Shown in pieces: positions 1 to 5,864 of a stretch of DNA of 10,069 nt. The stretch's first letter is position 1. Each line of letters starts with the position of its first letter. Under the pieces are notes generated by a model. The model worked only from the letters and a program-made list of their open reading frames with translations, ran no database searches and had not been told where the DNA came from. Source of the DNA: Candidatus Vogelbacteria bacterium (GTDB taxonomy: Bacteria; Patescibacteria; Paceibacteria; UBA9973; UBA12445); assembly GCA_016201425.1 (NCBI GenBank), contig JACQCW010000100.1:1-10069 (forward strand), written 5' to 3'. A program made the position numbers and the translations under genes.

Positions 1-1
1 C

Positions 2-1882
2 AAGATCATGCTGGGAACAACTCCTATTACTAACCCACAATCAGGTGGTGGTCTCGTTGGTGTAGGTGGAGCTCCTGCTGATTGGGCCACTGACGCCAAC
101 AGACAGAATTTACAGTTGCTGACTCATGGGGCGGTGGGGGCAGAGAAATATTGTGATGAGACTGGCAACAACTGTTTGGGGGTGGGTGAGGTTGGTGAGA
201 ATTATTGGTCGACAGCCGTGAACGGCGATATTTATAACAATAATTCCTATGGTTACCAGAAAAATGTTTCAAGAGGTCCGCTTTGGACTGGTCCAGCCAG
301 ATCAGTTTATCAATTTAATGGGCAGACTTCTCTGTTAGATGCAAACGGAGAAACTTGGTCGAGTTACAATAACTCGTATTGGAACAGGACAATCCCAGCT
401 CCAAATATACAGAATCCAACCTTTAGTTCTAATGGTGACACTTGGTTAAGTGATGATCAAACATATTGGCACACACACACCCCAGGTTCGAATGTGCCAT
501 ATTCAACATTTCCTACTGATTGCACATTTAAGGCTACAGCCGTAAATGGCAATGATATATGGATTTTTGGCGCTGTTGACCACGGTTATTCATACCCTTG
601 TGGACATCGTTGGCAATACGTAAACACAGGCGGCCCAGTTCTATGGGAAGCCCCATGGGTGTTTGATAATTTCCCAGGAAGCACGACTTGGAAATCGAGT
701 GATGGAGGACAGAGCTGGCTTCCACAGGTCAGTCTCGATCAAGGTATTTATGATATCTCTGGAAGGTTCTTGGTTACTAATGGAAAATTCTATTCATATT
801 ACTTTTCTGTTTACGATGGTATGCACTTTATGTCTCTGAAATATTTAGATTTGAATAATCCTAGTGGTGGTTGGTCTAATACTGGTTCAACCCGATTAGA
901 TTCGGGTTTTATACCGGTCGAGTTTAATGTGCCAAATAATAGGGTGGAATATAATCAATCCGGTTATTATTGGTTTCCGGGAGGAAGTCGAAGACAGTGG
1001 GTTGATGCACATTACGGTCCCCCTGCTTACGATTATGATTATGTTAATGATCTTGAAAGTGTTGACTATATTTATTGTACAGTAACACTGAAAGGAGTCT
1101 ATGGGAATTATTATAATGGCATTCCTTATGGTGCTTGCCTTACAACTATTTATGGCGGATCAGGCTGGGTGTATCCGGTTTATAATGCAAGTCAAAATCC
1201 AGCGTTTAGTTCTGCCAGCCCAGCATCACCCACGATTTGGCTTATTAAAAACCTAGGTGGTGGGGTTTTGGCTATAGACGGTCAAAATAGTAGTGGTGCG
1301 GGCTGGTTTGGAGGGGCGTACAATGATGTTTCTGGGGGGTTTGGTTCCAACGGTCGTGCAACGATAGCAACTTCGGCTGGAGTGACTATAAACGTTCCAG
1401 GTGGTCAGACAGACCTATGGGTCAATAATGGAAGATTATGGATGTCCGTATATACAGGTGATGGAATAATGCATCTTTATTCAACCAATACCTTGAGGAA
1501 TTTTGACACTCCAGACGGAGCGATAGCAGGTGGCTGGAAGGTTGAAAACGAGTTTAAAATTACACAGATGATAGAAGATCCAGCCGCGGCTTACCCTGGT
1601 ACTACTTATAAGCATGCTTATTCGTCTGACGGTAAACTTACTTTTATTGGTACCGATCCTAATCAGATAATAAATGCGACTGATCCAACCAAGGTTACAC
1701 AAGGGTATGTGGGAGTGGGTACTGCAAGTCCAAGAGCACAATTAGATGTTGCCGGTGAGTTGTGGCCATTCCAAATGTGTTTGAAGCATACTGATGGGTC
1801 TTGGGAATGTGCGCAGAGTTGGCAAGATGTGAGAAGTATTATTACATCCACTCCTAAGTGGCCACCAGAACCCGGACCGTAG
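2..1882 (+). CDS. Exported beta-propeller-like surface protein with Asp-box repeats (5'-partial)
   Basis: The frame is open to the window edge and the first ATG is at 8. No signal peptide follows that ATG, although the two downstream relatives have one, so the true N-terminus probably lies outside the window. Residues below count from the ATG at 8. The protein is rich in Tyr, Trp, Asn and Gly, as in beta-sheet surface proteins. Asp-box-like motifs occur at 111-117 (DANGETW), 140-146 (SSNGDTW) and 230-237 (SSDGGQSW); in known families these mark beta-propeller blades (BNR/sialidase/photosystem-assembly type). A paired-Cys motif (C49, C56, around DETGNN) sits near the start. A tail module at 566-600 has VGVG...QLDVAG followed by C-x-x-x-TDG-x-x-x-C, and resembles modules in the next two genes. 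The protein ends in a Pro-rich tail. Eight cysteines suggest disulfides after export. No catalytic sialidase residues could be assigned, so an enzyme role is unsupported; adhesion or carbohydrate binding is a guess. Confidence 0.72.
   Translation, partial: KIMLGTTPITNPQSGGGLVGVGGAPADWATDANRQNLQLLTHGAVGAEKYCDETGNNCLGVGEVGENYWSTAVNGDIYNNNSYGYQKNVSRGPLWTGPARSVYQFNGQTSLLDANGETWSSYNNSYWNRTIPAPNIQNPTFSSNGDTWLSDDQTYWHTHTPGSNVPYSTFPTDCTFKATAVNGNDIWIFGAVDHGYSYPCGHRWQYVNTGGPVLWEAPWVFDNFPGSTTWKSSDGGQSWLPQVSLDQGIYDISGRFLVTNGKFYSYYFSVYDGMHFMSLKYLDLNNPSGGWSNTGSTRLDSGFIPVEFNVPNNRVEYNQSGYYWFPGGSRRQWVDAHYGPPAYDYDYVNDLESVDYIYCTVTLKGVYGNYYNGIPYGACLTTIYGGSGWVYPVYNASQNPAFSSASPASPTIWLIKNLGGGVLAIDGQNSSGAGWFGGAYNDVSGGFGSNGRATIATSAGVTINVPGGQTDLWVNNGRLWMSVYTGDGIMHLYSTNTLRNFDTPDGAIAGGWKVENEFKITQMIEDPAAAYPGTTYKHAYSSDGKLTFIGTDPNQIINATDPTKVTQGYVGVGTASPRAQLDVAGELWPFQMCLKHTDGSWECAQSWQDVRSIITSTPKWPPEPGP
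344..496 (+). repeat. Tandem Asp-box/YW protein repeat in the propeller-like protein
   Basis: Residues 113-134 and 142-163 of the first protein align as two copies of about 22 residues, 29 residues apart start to start. The shared pattern is N-G-[ED]-T-W-x-S-x3-[ST]-Y-W-x3-[TI]-P. The DNA copies (344-409 and 431-496) have clearly diverged, so this is an old protein-level duplication and not a recent DNA repeat. It probably represents two adjacent beta-hairpins or propeller-blade elements. Confidence 0.55.
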
Positions 1883-1899
1883 TTTATTCACTAAGCGAG

Positions 1900-1935
1900 T
1901 TAGCCTTAAGATATTGACTAAGGTATAATTACATC
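1900..1935 (+). promoter_or_regulatory. Promoter of the collagen-like gene pair, probably leaderless
   Basis: A perfect TATAAT lies at 1924-1929, with exactly six bases (TACATC) before the ATG at 1936. A sigma70-type start about seven bases downstream of the -10 would fall on or next to the A of the ATG, giving an mRNA without a 5' leader; there is also no Shine-Dalgarno sequence. The -35 is weak: TTAGCC at 1900-1905 (18-base spacer) matches three of six consensus bases. The same -10/N6/start layout occurs at pilB. Confidence 0.6.
1904..1923. promoter_or_regulatory. Small inverted repeat abutting the -10 box
   Basis: CCTTA (1904-1908) and TAAGG (1919-1923) form a 5-bp inverted repeat around a 10-base centre, directly against the TATAAT. 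It could be an operator half-site pair. It is short enough to be chance, and no U-run follows, so it is not a terminator. Confidence 0.15.
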
Positions 1936-2922
1936 ATGAATAGAATTTTTATATCTGTGATACTGGCCGTAACGATTCCGTATTTCGTTATTGCTGCGTG
2001 GCAGGCGCCGATGGCCGCACCGACTGACGGGAACACTCTTGAGCCAATAAATGTGGGTGGGACAGAGCAAACGAAGAGTGGTGGGTTGCAGATTGGTGGG
2101 AATTTTAGAGTAAATGGAGTGACAAAGATAGTTAGTAAATTGGGCATTGGTAGTTTCTTTAGTCTGGCTGGAGGAGGTCATAATCCTCAGGAGGCCGTTG
2201 ATGTTGATGGCAGTGTTAGAGCTAATGATTTTTGTTTGCGAGATCCATTAACTGGAGACACATTAACAAACGGATGTATGTTGGGATCATTTGGTACACC
2301 ACCAAAGTGTGATCCAGGACCGAAAGGTGATACTGGTCCAGTTGGTCCAACGGGTCCAGCCGGACCTGCAGGCCCAGTAGGCCCGGCAGGGCCACAAGGA
2401 CAAACAGGGCCACAAGGACTAGTCGGTCCACAAGGCTTACAGGGCCCTGCTGGTCCACAGGGTCCGGCTGGACAATGTGTTCCTTCGTCCACATCTTTGC
2501 CTGGAGTGACATCCCTCTCAGCTGGAACAGGAATAACTATGTCTCCAAATCCAATCATCAATACCGGCACAATTTCTGCTGCCTCGAGATCAATCCAATG
2601 CAGTGGTAATGAAGCGATCACGGCTATTAGTGCTGATGGAATAGCAAGTTGTGCACCTATACCGGTGAGTACTGGTAGCGGATCAGGTGCAATTTCGTCG
2701 CTTACTTCCAATGGCTCAATTTTGATCTCTGGTGTCGGAGCTAGTAGAGATATACGTGTTAATCCTGACCAATTTCAAAGGAGGATAACTGGTACATGTC
2801 CTGATGGTGGTATAAATGCGATTGGATCTGACGGTTCAGTAACCTGTACACCAGTACCTGTTGCCTGTACAATTTCGGGAAGATATATTACCTGTGGCAC
2901 GACTAGCATTAGAGTTCCATGA
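1936..2922 (+). CDS. Exported collagen-like stalk protein with Cys-paired C-terminal head (paralogue 1)
   Basis: This 328-residue protein starts with a signal peptide (about 1-21, hydrophobic core then A-A before W22). An N-terminal module follows (W22-x-x-P, P-I-N-V-G at 37-41, Q-T-K-S-G at 45-49), then VDVDG (88-92) and a paired-Cys element C100-x-x-D-P-x-T-G-D...C114. Residues 128-181 are 18 uninterrupted Gly-X-Y triplets, the collagen triple-helix signature, capped by C125 and C181. After the stalk, 196-214 carry a GTGI-x-x-S-P-N-P-I-x-x-T-G-T-I motif like those in phage and bacterial fibre proteins. Two repeats of C-x(15-16)-C ending in C-[AT]-P-[IV]-P-V (222-244, 288-309) and a final pair C311/C320 form the head. 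A trimeric, disulfide-stabilised surface fibre is the likely form; its ligand is unknown. The start at 1936 fits the promoter and the signal peptide. The stop overlaps the next gene's ATG (ATGA). Confidence 0.85.
   Translation: MNRIFISVILAVTIPYFVIAAWQAPMAAPTDGNTLEPINVGGTEQTKSGGLQIGGNFRVNGVTKIVSKLGIGSFFSLAGGGHNPQEAVDVDGSVRANDFCLRDPLTGDTLTNGCMLGSFGTPPKCDPGPKGDTGPVGPTGPAGPAGPVGPAGPQGQTGPQGLVGPQGLQGPAGPQGPAGQCVPSSTSLPGVTSLSAGTGITMSPNPIINTGTISAASRSIQCSGNEAITAISADGIASCAPIPVSTGSGSGAISSLTSNGSILISGVGASRDIRVNPDQFQRRITGTCPDGGINAIGSDGSVTCTPVPVACTISGRYITCGTTSIRVP
2317..2478 (+). repeat. Collagen-like Gly-X-Y repeat, 18 triplets, Cys-capped
   Basis: Every third residue from 128 to 181 of the first collagen-like protein is Gly, mostly as GPA, GPQ and GPV, with a KGD element near the start. 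There is no interruption. The DNA is GGN-CCN rich and repetitive, a natural site for slipped-strand length change. Cysteines three residues before the first triplet and at the last position of the last triplet bracket the stalk. Confidence 0.93.
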
Positions 2923-3971
2923 GCGGATCAAAAATTACCCCAGCTTTTTTATTTATTGCCGGATTGTTAGGTTTATTTTTAATTTTGCCCAGCACTTTTT
3001 TTGCTTGGAGTAATCCTTCTGCGGCACCCCCACTAAATCCTGTTTCACCCCCGCTTAATATTGGTCCACTTATGCAAAACAAGAGTGGCTCTCTAGATTT
3101 GCTGCTCAACTTTTTCGATCTGGGTAACCGGGGCATACTAGGGGATAAAGTTGGGGTTGGTGGTTATTTTGATACACATAATGCTGGGATGGCACTTGAT
3201 GTTGATGGTACGGCCAGGGCAAATTTATTCTGCTTTCGTGATCCAAAAACAGGTGATGAGCTCGGATGTTTGGCATTCTCAGGTGTAAATGGAGGACACA
3301 CATATATAGGTCCCAAAGGCCCGACCGGTGACCAAGGTCCAGTAGGTCCGTTAGGGCCTGCCTCAACTCAGGCTGGACCAACGGGACTTCAGGGACCAGT
3401 TGGCCTGGCCGGCCTTACCGGTTTAGTTGGTCCATTGGGTTTAGTTGGTCCAATTGGTCCTGCGGGTGTTAATACAATCGATAGTACTTCGTACGTTCAA
3501 ACAATTGCAAAGGGAGCTAATGTACTTTTTTATGACAGGAATGGTAACTCAGTTTCTTTTTTTGGTATTGGCGGGGCGACTCGGGGACGAATAAGTCGTG
3601 ATTTCACGGCTGATCCTTGTACTCTGGCAGGTGAATATGTTAGATCAATAGATCCAAACGGTGTTACAACTTGTGTTTCAAGCAAGCCACCCGCCGGTAC
3701 GCCGACAACTATTACTTCGATAAAGGTAACTGACAGTCCGCCATCGATCCGTGGCCAGATCAGGTTTGGTGGAACAGAATACTTATGGGTGGAAGGGGCG
3801 ACTGTTCAAGCCTCGACTACCAAAACTTGCAGCAACAATCAGATGTTATCTACGATAGATGCATCCGGGAGTACCGGTGCATGTACAAGTTATTGTGAGA
3901 TTTTGGACAGAACTTTTATCTGTCATGATGCGGCAGGAAACATAAACTCGATCGATATTCCTAGTTCTTAA
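2919..3971 (+). CDS. Exported collagen-like stalk protein with Cys-paired C-terminal head (paralogue 2)
   Basis: This 350-residue protein has the same layout as its upstream neighbour. The signal peptide (about 1-29, long hydrophobic core, A29 before W30) leads into W30-x-x-P, P-L-N-I-G (45-49) and Q-N-K-S-G (53-57). LDVDG (93-97) and C105-x-x-D-P-x-T-G-D...C117 follow. The stalk (131-185) has six Gly-X-Y triplets, a four-residue break (STQA), then eleven triplets that are richer in Leu than Pro. The head holds three Cys pairs, C234/C252, C304/C322 and C326/C335, spaced as in the neighbour, and ends in I-D-I-P-S-S where the neighbour ends I-R-V-P. The ATG overlaps the upstream stop, so translation is probably coupled and the two products are made together. 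A trimeric surface fibre, perhaps mixed with its neighbour, is inferred; the binding target is unknown. The stop codon overlaps the end of the convergent gene. Confidence 0.85.
   Translation: MSGSKITPAFLFIAGLLGLFLILPSTFFAWSNPSAAPPLNPVSPPLNIGPLMQNKSGSLDLLLNFFDLGNRGILGDKVGVGGYFDTHNAGMALDVDGTARANLFCFRDPKTGDELGCLAFSGVNGGHTYIGPKGPTGDQGPVGPLGPASTQAGPTGLQGPVGLAGLTGLVGPLGLVGPIGPAGVNTIDSTSYVQTIAKGANVLFYDRNGNSVSFFGIGGATRGRISRDFTADPCTLAGEYVRSIDPNGVTTCVSSKPPAGTPTTITSIKVTDSPPSIRGQIRFGGTEYLWVEGATVQASTTKTCSNNQMLSTIDASGSTGACTSYCEILDRTFICHDAAGNINSIDIPSS
3309..3473 (+). repeat. Interrupted collagen-like Gly-X-Y repeat, 6 + 11 triplets
   Basis: Residues 131-185 of the second collagen-like protein are Gly-X-Y with one four-residue break (STQA) after triplet six. 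The second segment is rich in GL[VTAQ] and GP[VLI]. Total length is 55 residues, against 54 in the upstream paralogue. Such breaks are known to bend or loosen collagen helices. Confidence 0.9.
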
Positions 3972-4255
3972 TTAGTCTCTGCAATTTCCTTTTTAATTTT
4001 TTCTACTGCGCTGTTTTTGTGAATCATTTTCTCTTGTATTTTTATTTCTTCCAAAATTTTTTGTACGTTTTCAAGCTCTTCGGATTCCTCTCTATTTACA
4101 GAGTTTATGGCGTCAATATACGCCTCTAATAGATGGGTATAGATATGGCCGGAGTCTTCGTTTCTATAGTGTTTATTGATAAACCCGTTCTTAAAAAGTT
4201 CAAAGGCATCTTTTAATTTGCCGGAGTCGATTAATCTTTGTAATTTGTCTTTCAT
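3968..4255 (-). CDS. Small helical protein of unknown function
   Basis: This 95-residue protein is charged, has no cysteine and appears to be all helical. The N-terminal stretch (about 8-22, G-K-L-K-D-A-F-E-L-F) resembles the first helix of a TPR-like hairpin, but a single such match is weak. The second half (about 55-92) is rich in Glu, Lys, Ile and Leu and could form a coiled coil. No signal peptide or membrane segment is visible, so it is probably cytoplasmic. It lies 11 bases downstream of the large coiled-coil gene on the same strand, and the pair probably forms one transcript. No Shine-Dalgarno site precedes the ATG. Its stop overlaps the stop of the convergent collagen-like gene by four bases. 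I do not recognise the family; the gene call rests on open frame, spacing and amino-acid composition. Confidence 0.68.
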   Translation of the reverse strand: MKDKLQRLIDSGKLKDAFELFKNGFINKHYRNEDSGHIYTHLLEAYIDAINSVNREESEELENVQKILEEIKIQEKMIHKNSAVEKIKKEIAETN

Positions 4256-4266
4256 TTATTTGTAGT

Positions 4267-5802
4267 TTAAGAGAATGCCTTGTCTATACTATCTCTCGTC
4301 TTTTCTACCCACGGTTTTTCAGAGTTAACCTTTACTTCGAGTTCTTGTTCAACTTTTACTAACTCTAATTTAGCAAGCAGCATTCTAAGTAGAATGATTT
4401 TGTTTTTTTCTAGTTTTCCTGTGGTTATCAGTTTCTGCAATTCTTTTACAAAGAATGCTTTAGTTGTGTCACTGCCCAAGATAAAAGGCGCCAGTTCCTC
4501 TTCCAATTTAGCTAGTGGATTATCATGAGATTCTATGGCGATTTTTTCTATAGCCTTGCCTAAGTCAATTTTTGCCCTTGCTTCGATAACTTTATTTGCC
4601 CATTGGTCTATTTTGGCAAGGTTTAATCCTTTGGTGTAGTCGAGTGTTCCTTCCGTTTGCGAGTTTATTACTTTATCGACCTCAGACCTTACCTCGAGTA
4701 TCTTCTCAATCGGAGCTTTTCCTTTGTCACTATCTTTCAACAATTTTTCAAACCGGTCTTTAATTTTTTGTCTAGTGGCTTCCATAGCAAGAGATGTTGG
4801 AATAAGATGTTCATCAAAAACTTCATCACGTAGGGAGTTTAATTCCGCCTCTAGTTCTTTTTGCCCTCTTTTTGCTTCGGCGATCTGTGCAAGTTTTTGC
4901 CTTACTATTGCCAGTGACTCCTTAGCGGTGGTTGGAGTAATTTCTAATTTGTTTTTTAATTGTCTCTCATCCTCTAGCCATTGGTTGGATGTGAACTTGA
5001 AACTTATAGGTGTTTTAAGTGCCCAAATTAGACTTTTGATTGCACTCGCTCCTGTGAAGTCTATGGAATTTTCTTTAACGTCGTCTGTGGGTTGAGGATG
5101 TAAGTCAACATCAATATCGTTTTCTAGTATTTTTCTACCAATTGTTGCAGTAACGGCTGCCGTTAAGCGCATGGCATCATAGATCCTGACAGCACCCTGA
5201 CCAAGGTATTTTTCAAATTTAGCGATTCCGATTAATATTGATTCCCATTTTGTATCTCCGGTAATTTTTTCTATCGGTTCGAGAGGTGTCCACTCAAAAT
5301 TGTTCAAACTGATCTTGTCTAAGAAACCAAACGCTCGTTTCAATAGACTCTTGCTTTTGTTGTTATTATCTACAGTGGCGAGTAGCGACTCCATCTCTTT
5401 GAGTTTTTGTTCGCTACCAAGACTATAGATAAATTTTTTGCGCATTTCTATTCGTTCTGGCAGCTCCTTCAAATCTTGGACCTTTTTTGCCAGTTTGACC
5501 ATGTCCTCAGGATATGTGAGTGTCTTTGTTTCCAGATAGTTGCCGATACTTTTGAGATCTTTGTCGTCCAATTCTATGTCCATTTCTTCTTTAACTTTTG
5601 TGGAATATATATTTTTGAGCTCAGAGTAAACCATTTTATTGGTTTGGAATAGTTGCCACTGGGTCTCTACGGTTTCTGGTTTACTTGGGTCGATTAATTT
5701 CTGATCCGGGGCCTTGGCAAGGTAATCTAAAAAATCCTTGTTAGCAAGGGCGGTTTTAACAATATCTAAGTCGCTTTTTGACTCTAGTTTTTTGTCTGCC
5801 AT
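4267..5802 (-). CDS. Large cytoplasmic coiled-coil protein of unknown function
   Basis: The product is 511 residues from the ATG at 5802. A GTG six codons upstream (5820) is possible, but it would lie upstream of a putative -10 box. The protein is rich in Lys, Glu, Leu and Ile, has no cysteine, no signal peptide and no clear transmembrane helix. A stretch at about 285-330 (heptad-like, with AEAKRGQKELEAELNSL) is a likely coiled coil; long helices are likely through most of the C-terminal half. The middle (about 155-240) is less charged and could be a small folded domain. I see no nucleotide-binding, protease or nuclease motif. It is divergently transcribed from pilB across 62 bases and leads the small helical gene. 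A scaffolding or pilus-linked role is possible only by position. Its lack of cysteine contrasts with the Cys-paired exported proteins next door and fits a cytoplasmic location. Confidence 0.78.
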   Translation of the reverse strand: MADKKLESKSDLDIVKTALANKDFLDYLAKAPDQKLIDPSKPETVETQWQLFQTNKMVYSELKNIYSTKVKEEMDIELDDKDLKSIGNYLETKTLTYPEDMVKLAKKVQDLKELPERIEMRKKFIYSLGSEQKLKEMESLLATVDNNNKSKSLLKRAFGFLDKISLNNFEWTPLEPIEKITGDTKWESILIGIAKFEKYLGQGAVRIYDAMRLTAAVTATIGRKILENDIDVDLHPQPTDDVKENSIDFTGASAIKSLIWALKTPISFKFTSNQWLEDERQLKNKLEITPTTAKESLAIVRQKLAQIAEAKRGQKELEAELNSLRDEVFDEHLIPTSLAMEATRQKIKDRFEKLLKDSDKGKAPIEKILEVRSEVDKVINSQTEGTLDYTKGLNLAKIDQWANKVIEARAKIDLGKAIEKIAIESHDNPLAKLEEELAPFILGSDTTKAFFVKELQKLITTGKLEKNKIILLRMLLAKLELVKVEQELEVKVNSEKPWVEKTRDSIDKAFS

Positions 5803-5814
5803 ATGAATAGAATA
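5803..5814 (-). promoter_or_regulatory. Putative leaderless promoter of the coiled-coil gene
   Basis: Read on the minus strand, TATTCT (5814-5809, four of six matches to TATAAT) is followed by exactly six bases and then the ATG at 5802. This copies the -10/N6/start layout of the two plus-strand operon heads, though with a weaker box. No good -35 is seen. This is the main reason for choosing the ATG over the upstream GTG. Confidence 0.35.
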
Positions 5815-5849
5815 GTACACAATTGTTGGCGGTTTCGCAAAATTATTTA

Positions 5850-5864
5850 TGGTATAATTTCGGA
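5850..5864 (+). promoter_or_regulatory. pilB operon promoter, extended -10, probably leaderless
   Basis: TGG-TATAAT (5850-5858) is a perfect extended -10 element (TGn-TATAAT). Six bases (TTCGGA) separate it from GTG at 5865. The expected transcription start therefore falls on or beside the start codon. No convincing -35 exists 16-18 bases upstream, which is tolerated with an extended -10. The element decides the pilB start: the longer TTG frame at 5823 would begin upstream of the promoter. Confidence 0.62.

Noticed and set aside
470..484. Short CA microsatellite that could act in phase variation
   Set aside because: Only about five CA units, in frame as His-Thr-His-Thr; too short to call a contingency locus.
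1914..1929. TTGACT (1914-1919) as a -35 for the TATAAT at 1924
   Set aside because: The spacer would be only four bases; a sigma70 promoter needs about 15-19.
1883..1935. Rho-independent terminator after the propeller-like gene
   Set aside because: CTAA/TTAG and CCTTA/TAAGG stems are four to five bp, AT-rich and lack a U-run.
2187..2711. A 174-codon minus-strand frame opposite the first collagen-like gene, itself rich in Gly-Pro and Cys
   Set aside because: GGN-CCN codon pairs read as Gly/Pro-type codons on both strands, so the antisense frame is a mirror of the real repeat. It has no signal peptide or start signal, and the plus-strand protein is clearly real.
2317..3473. CRISPR array or phage tail-fibre remnant suggested by the repetitive GGTCCA-rich DNA
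   Set aside because: The period is 9 bases or less and follows Gly-X-Y codons, with no direct repeats and spacers. Signal peptides and lack of phage genes argue against a prophage.
5803..5820. Coiled-coil gene starting at GTG 5820 (six extra residues)
   Set aside because: The extension covers the putative -10 box, and ATG at 5802 keeps the six-base spacing seen at the other operon heads. The choice is not certain.
5823..5864. Longer pilB beginning at TTG 5823 (14 extra residues)
   Set aside because: The added stretch contains the TGG-TATAAT promoter element, has no SD site and lacks similarity to PilB N-termini; the GTG at 5865 fits the leaderless layout.
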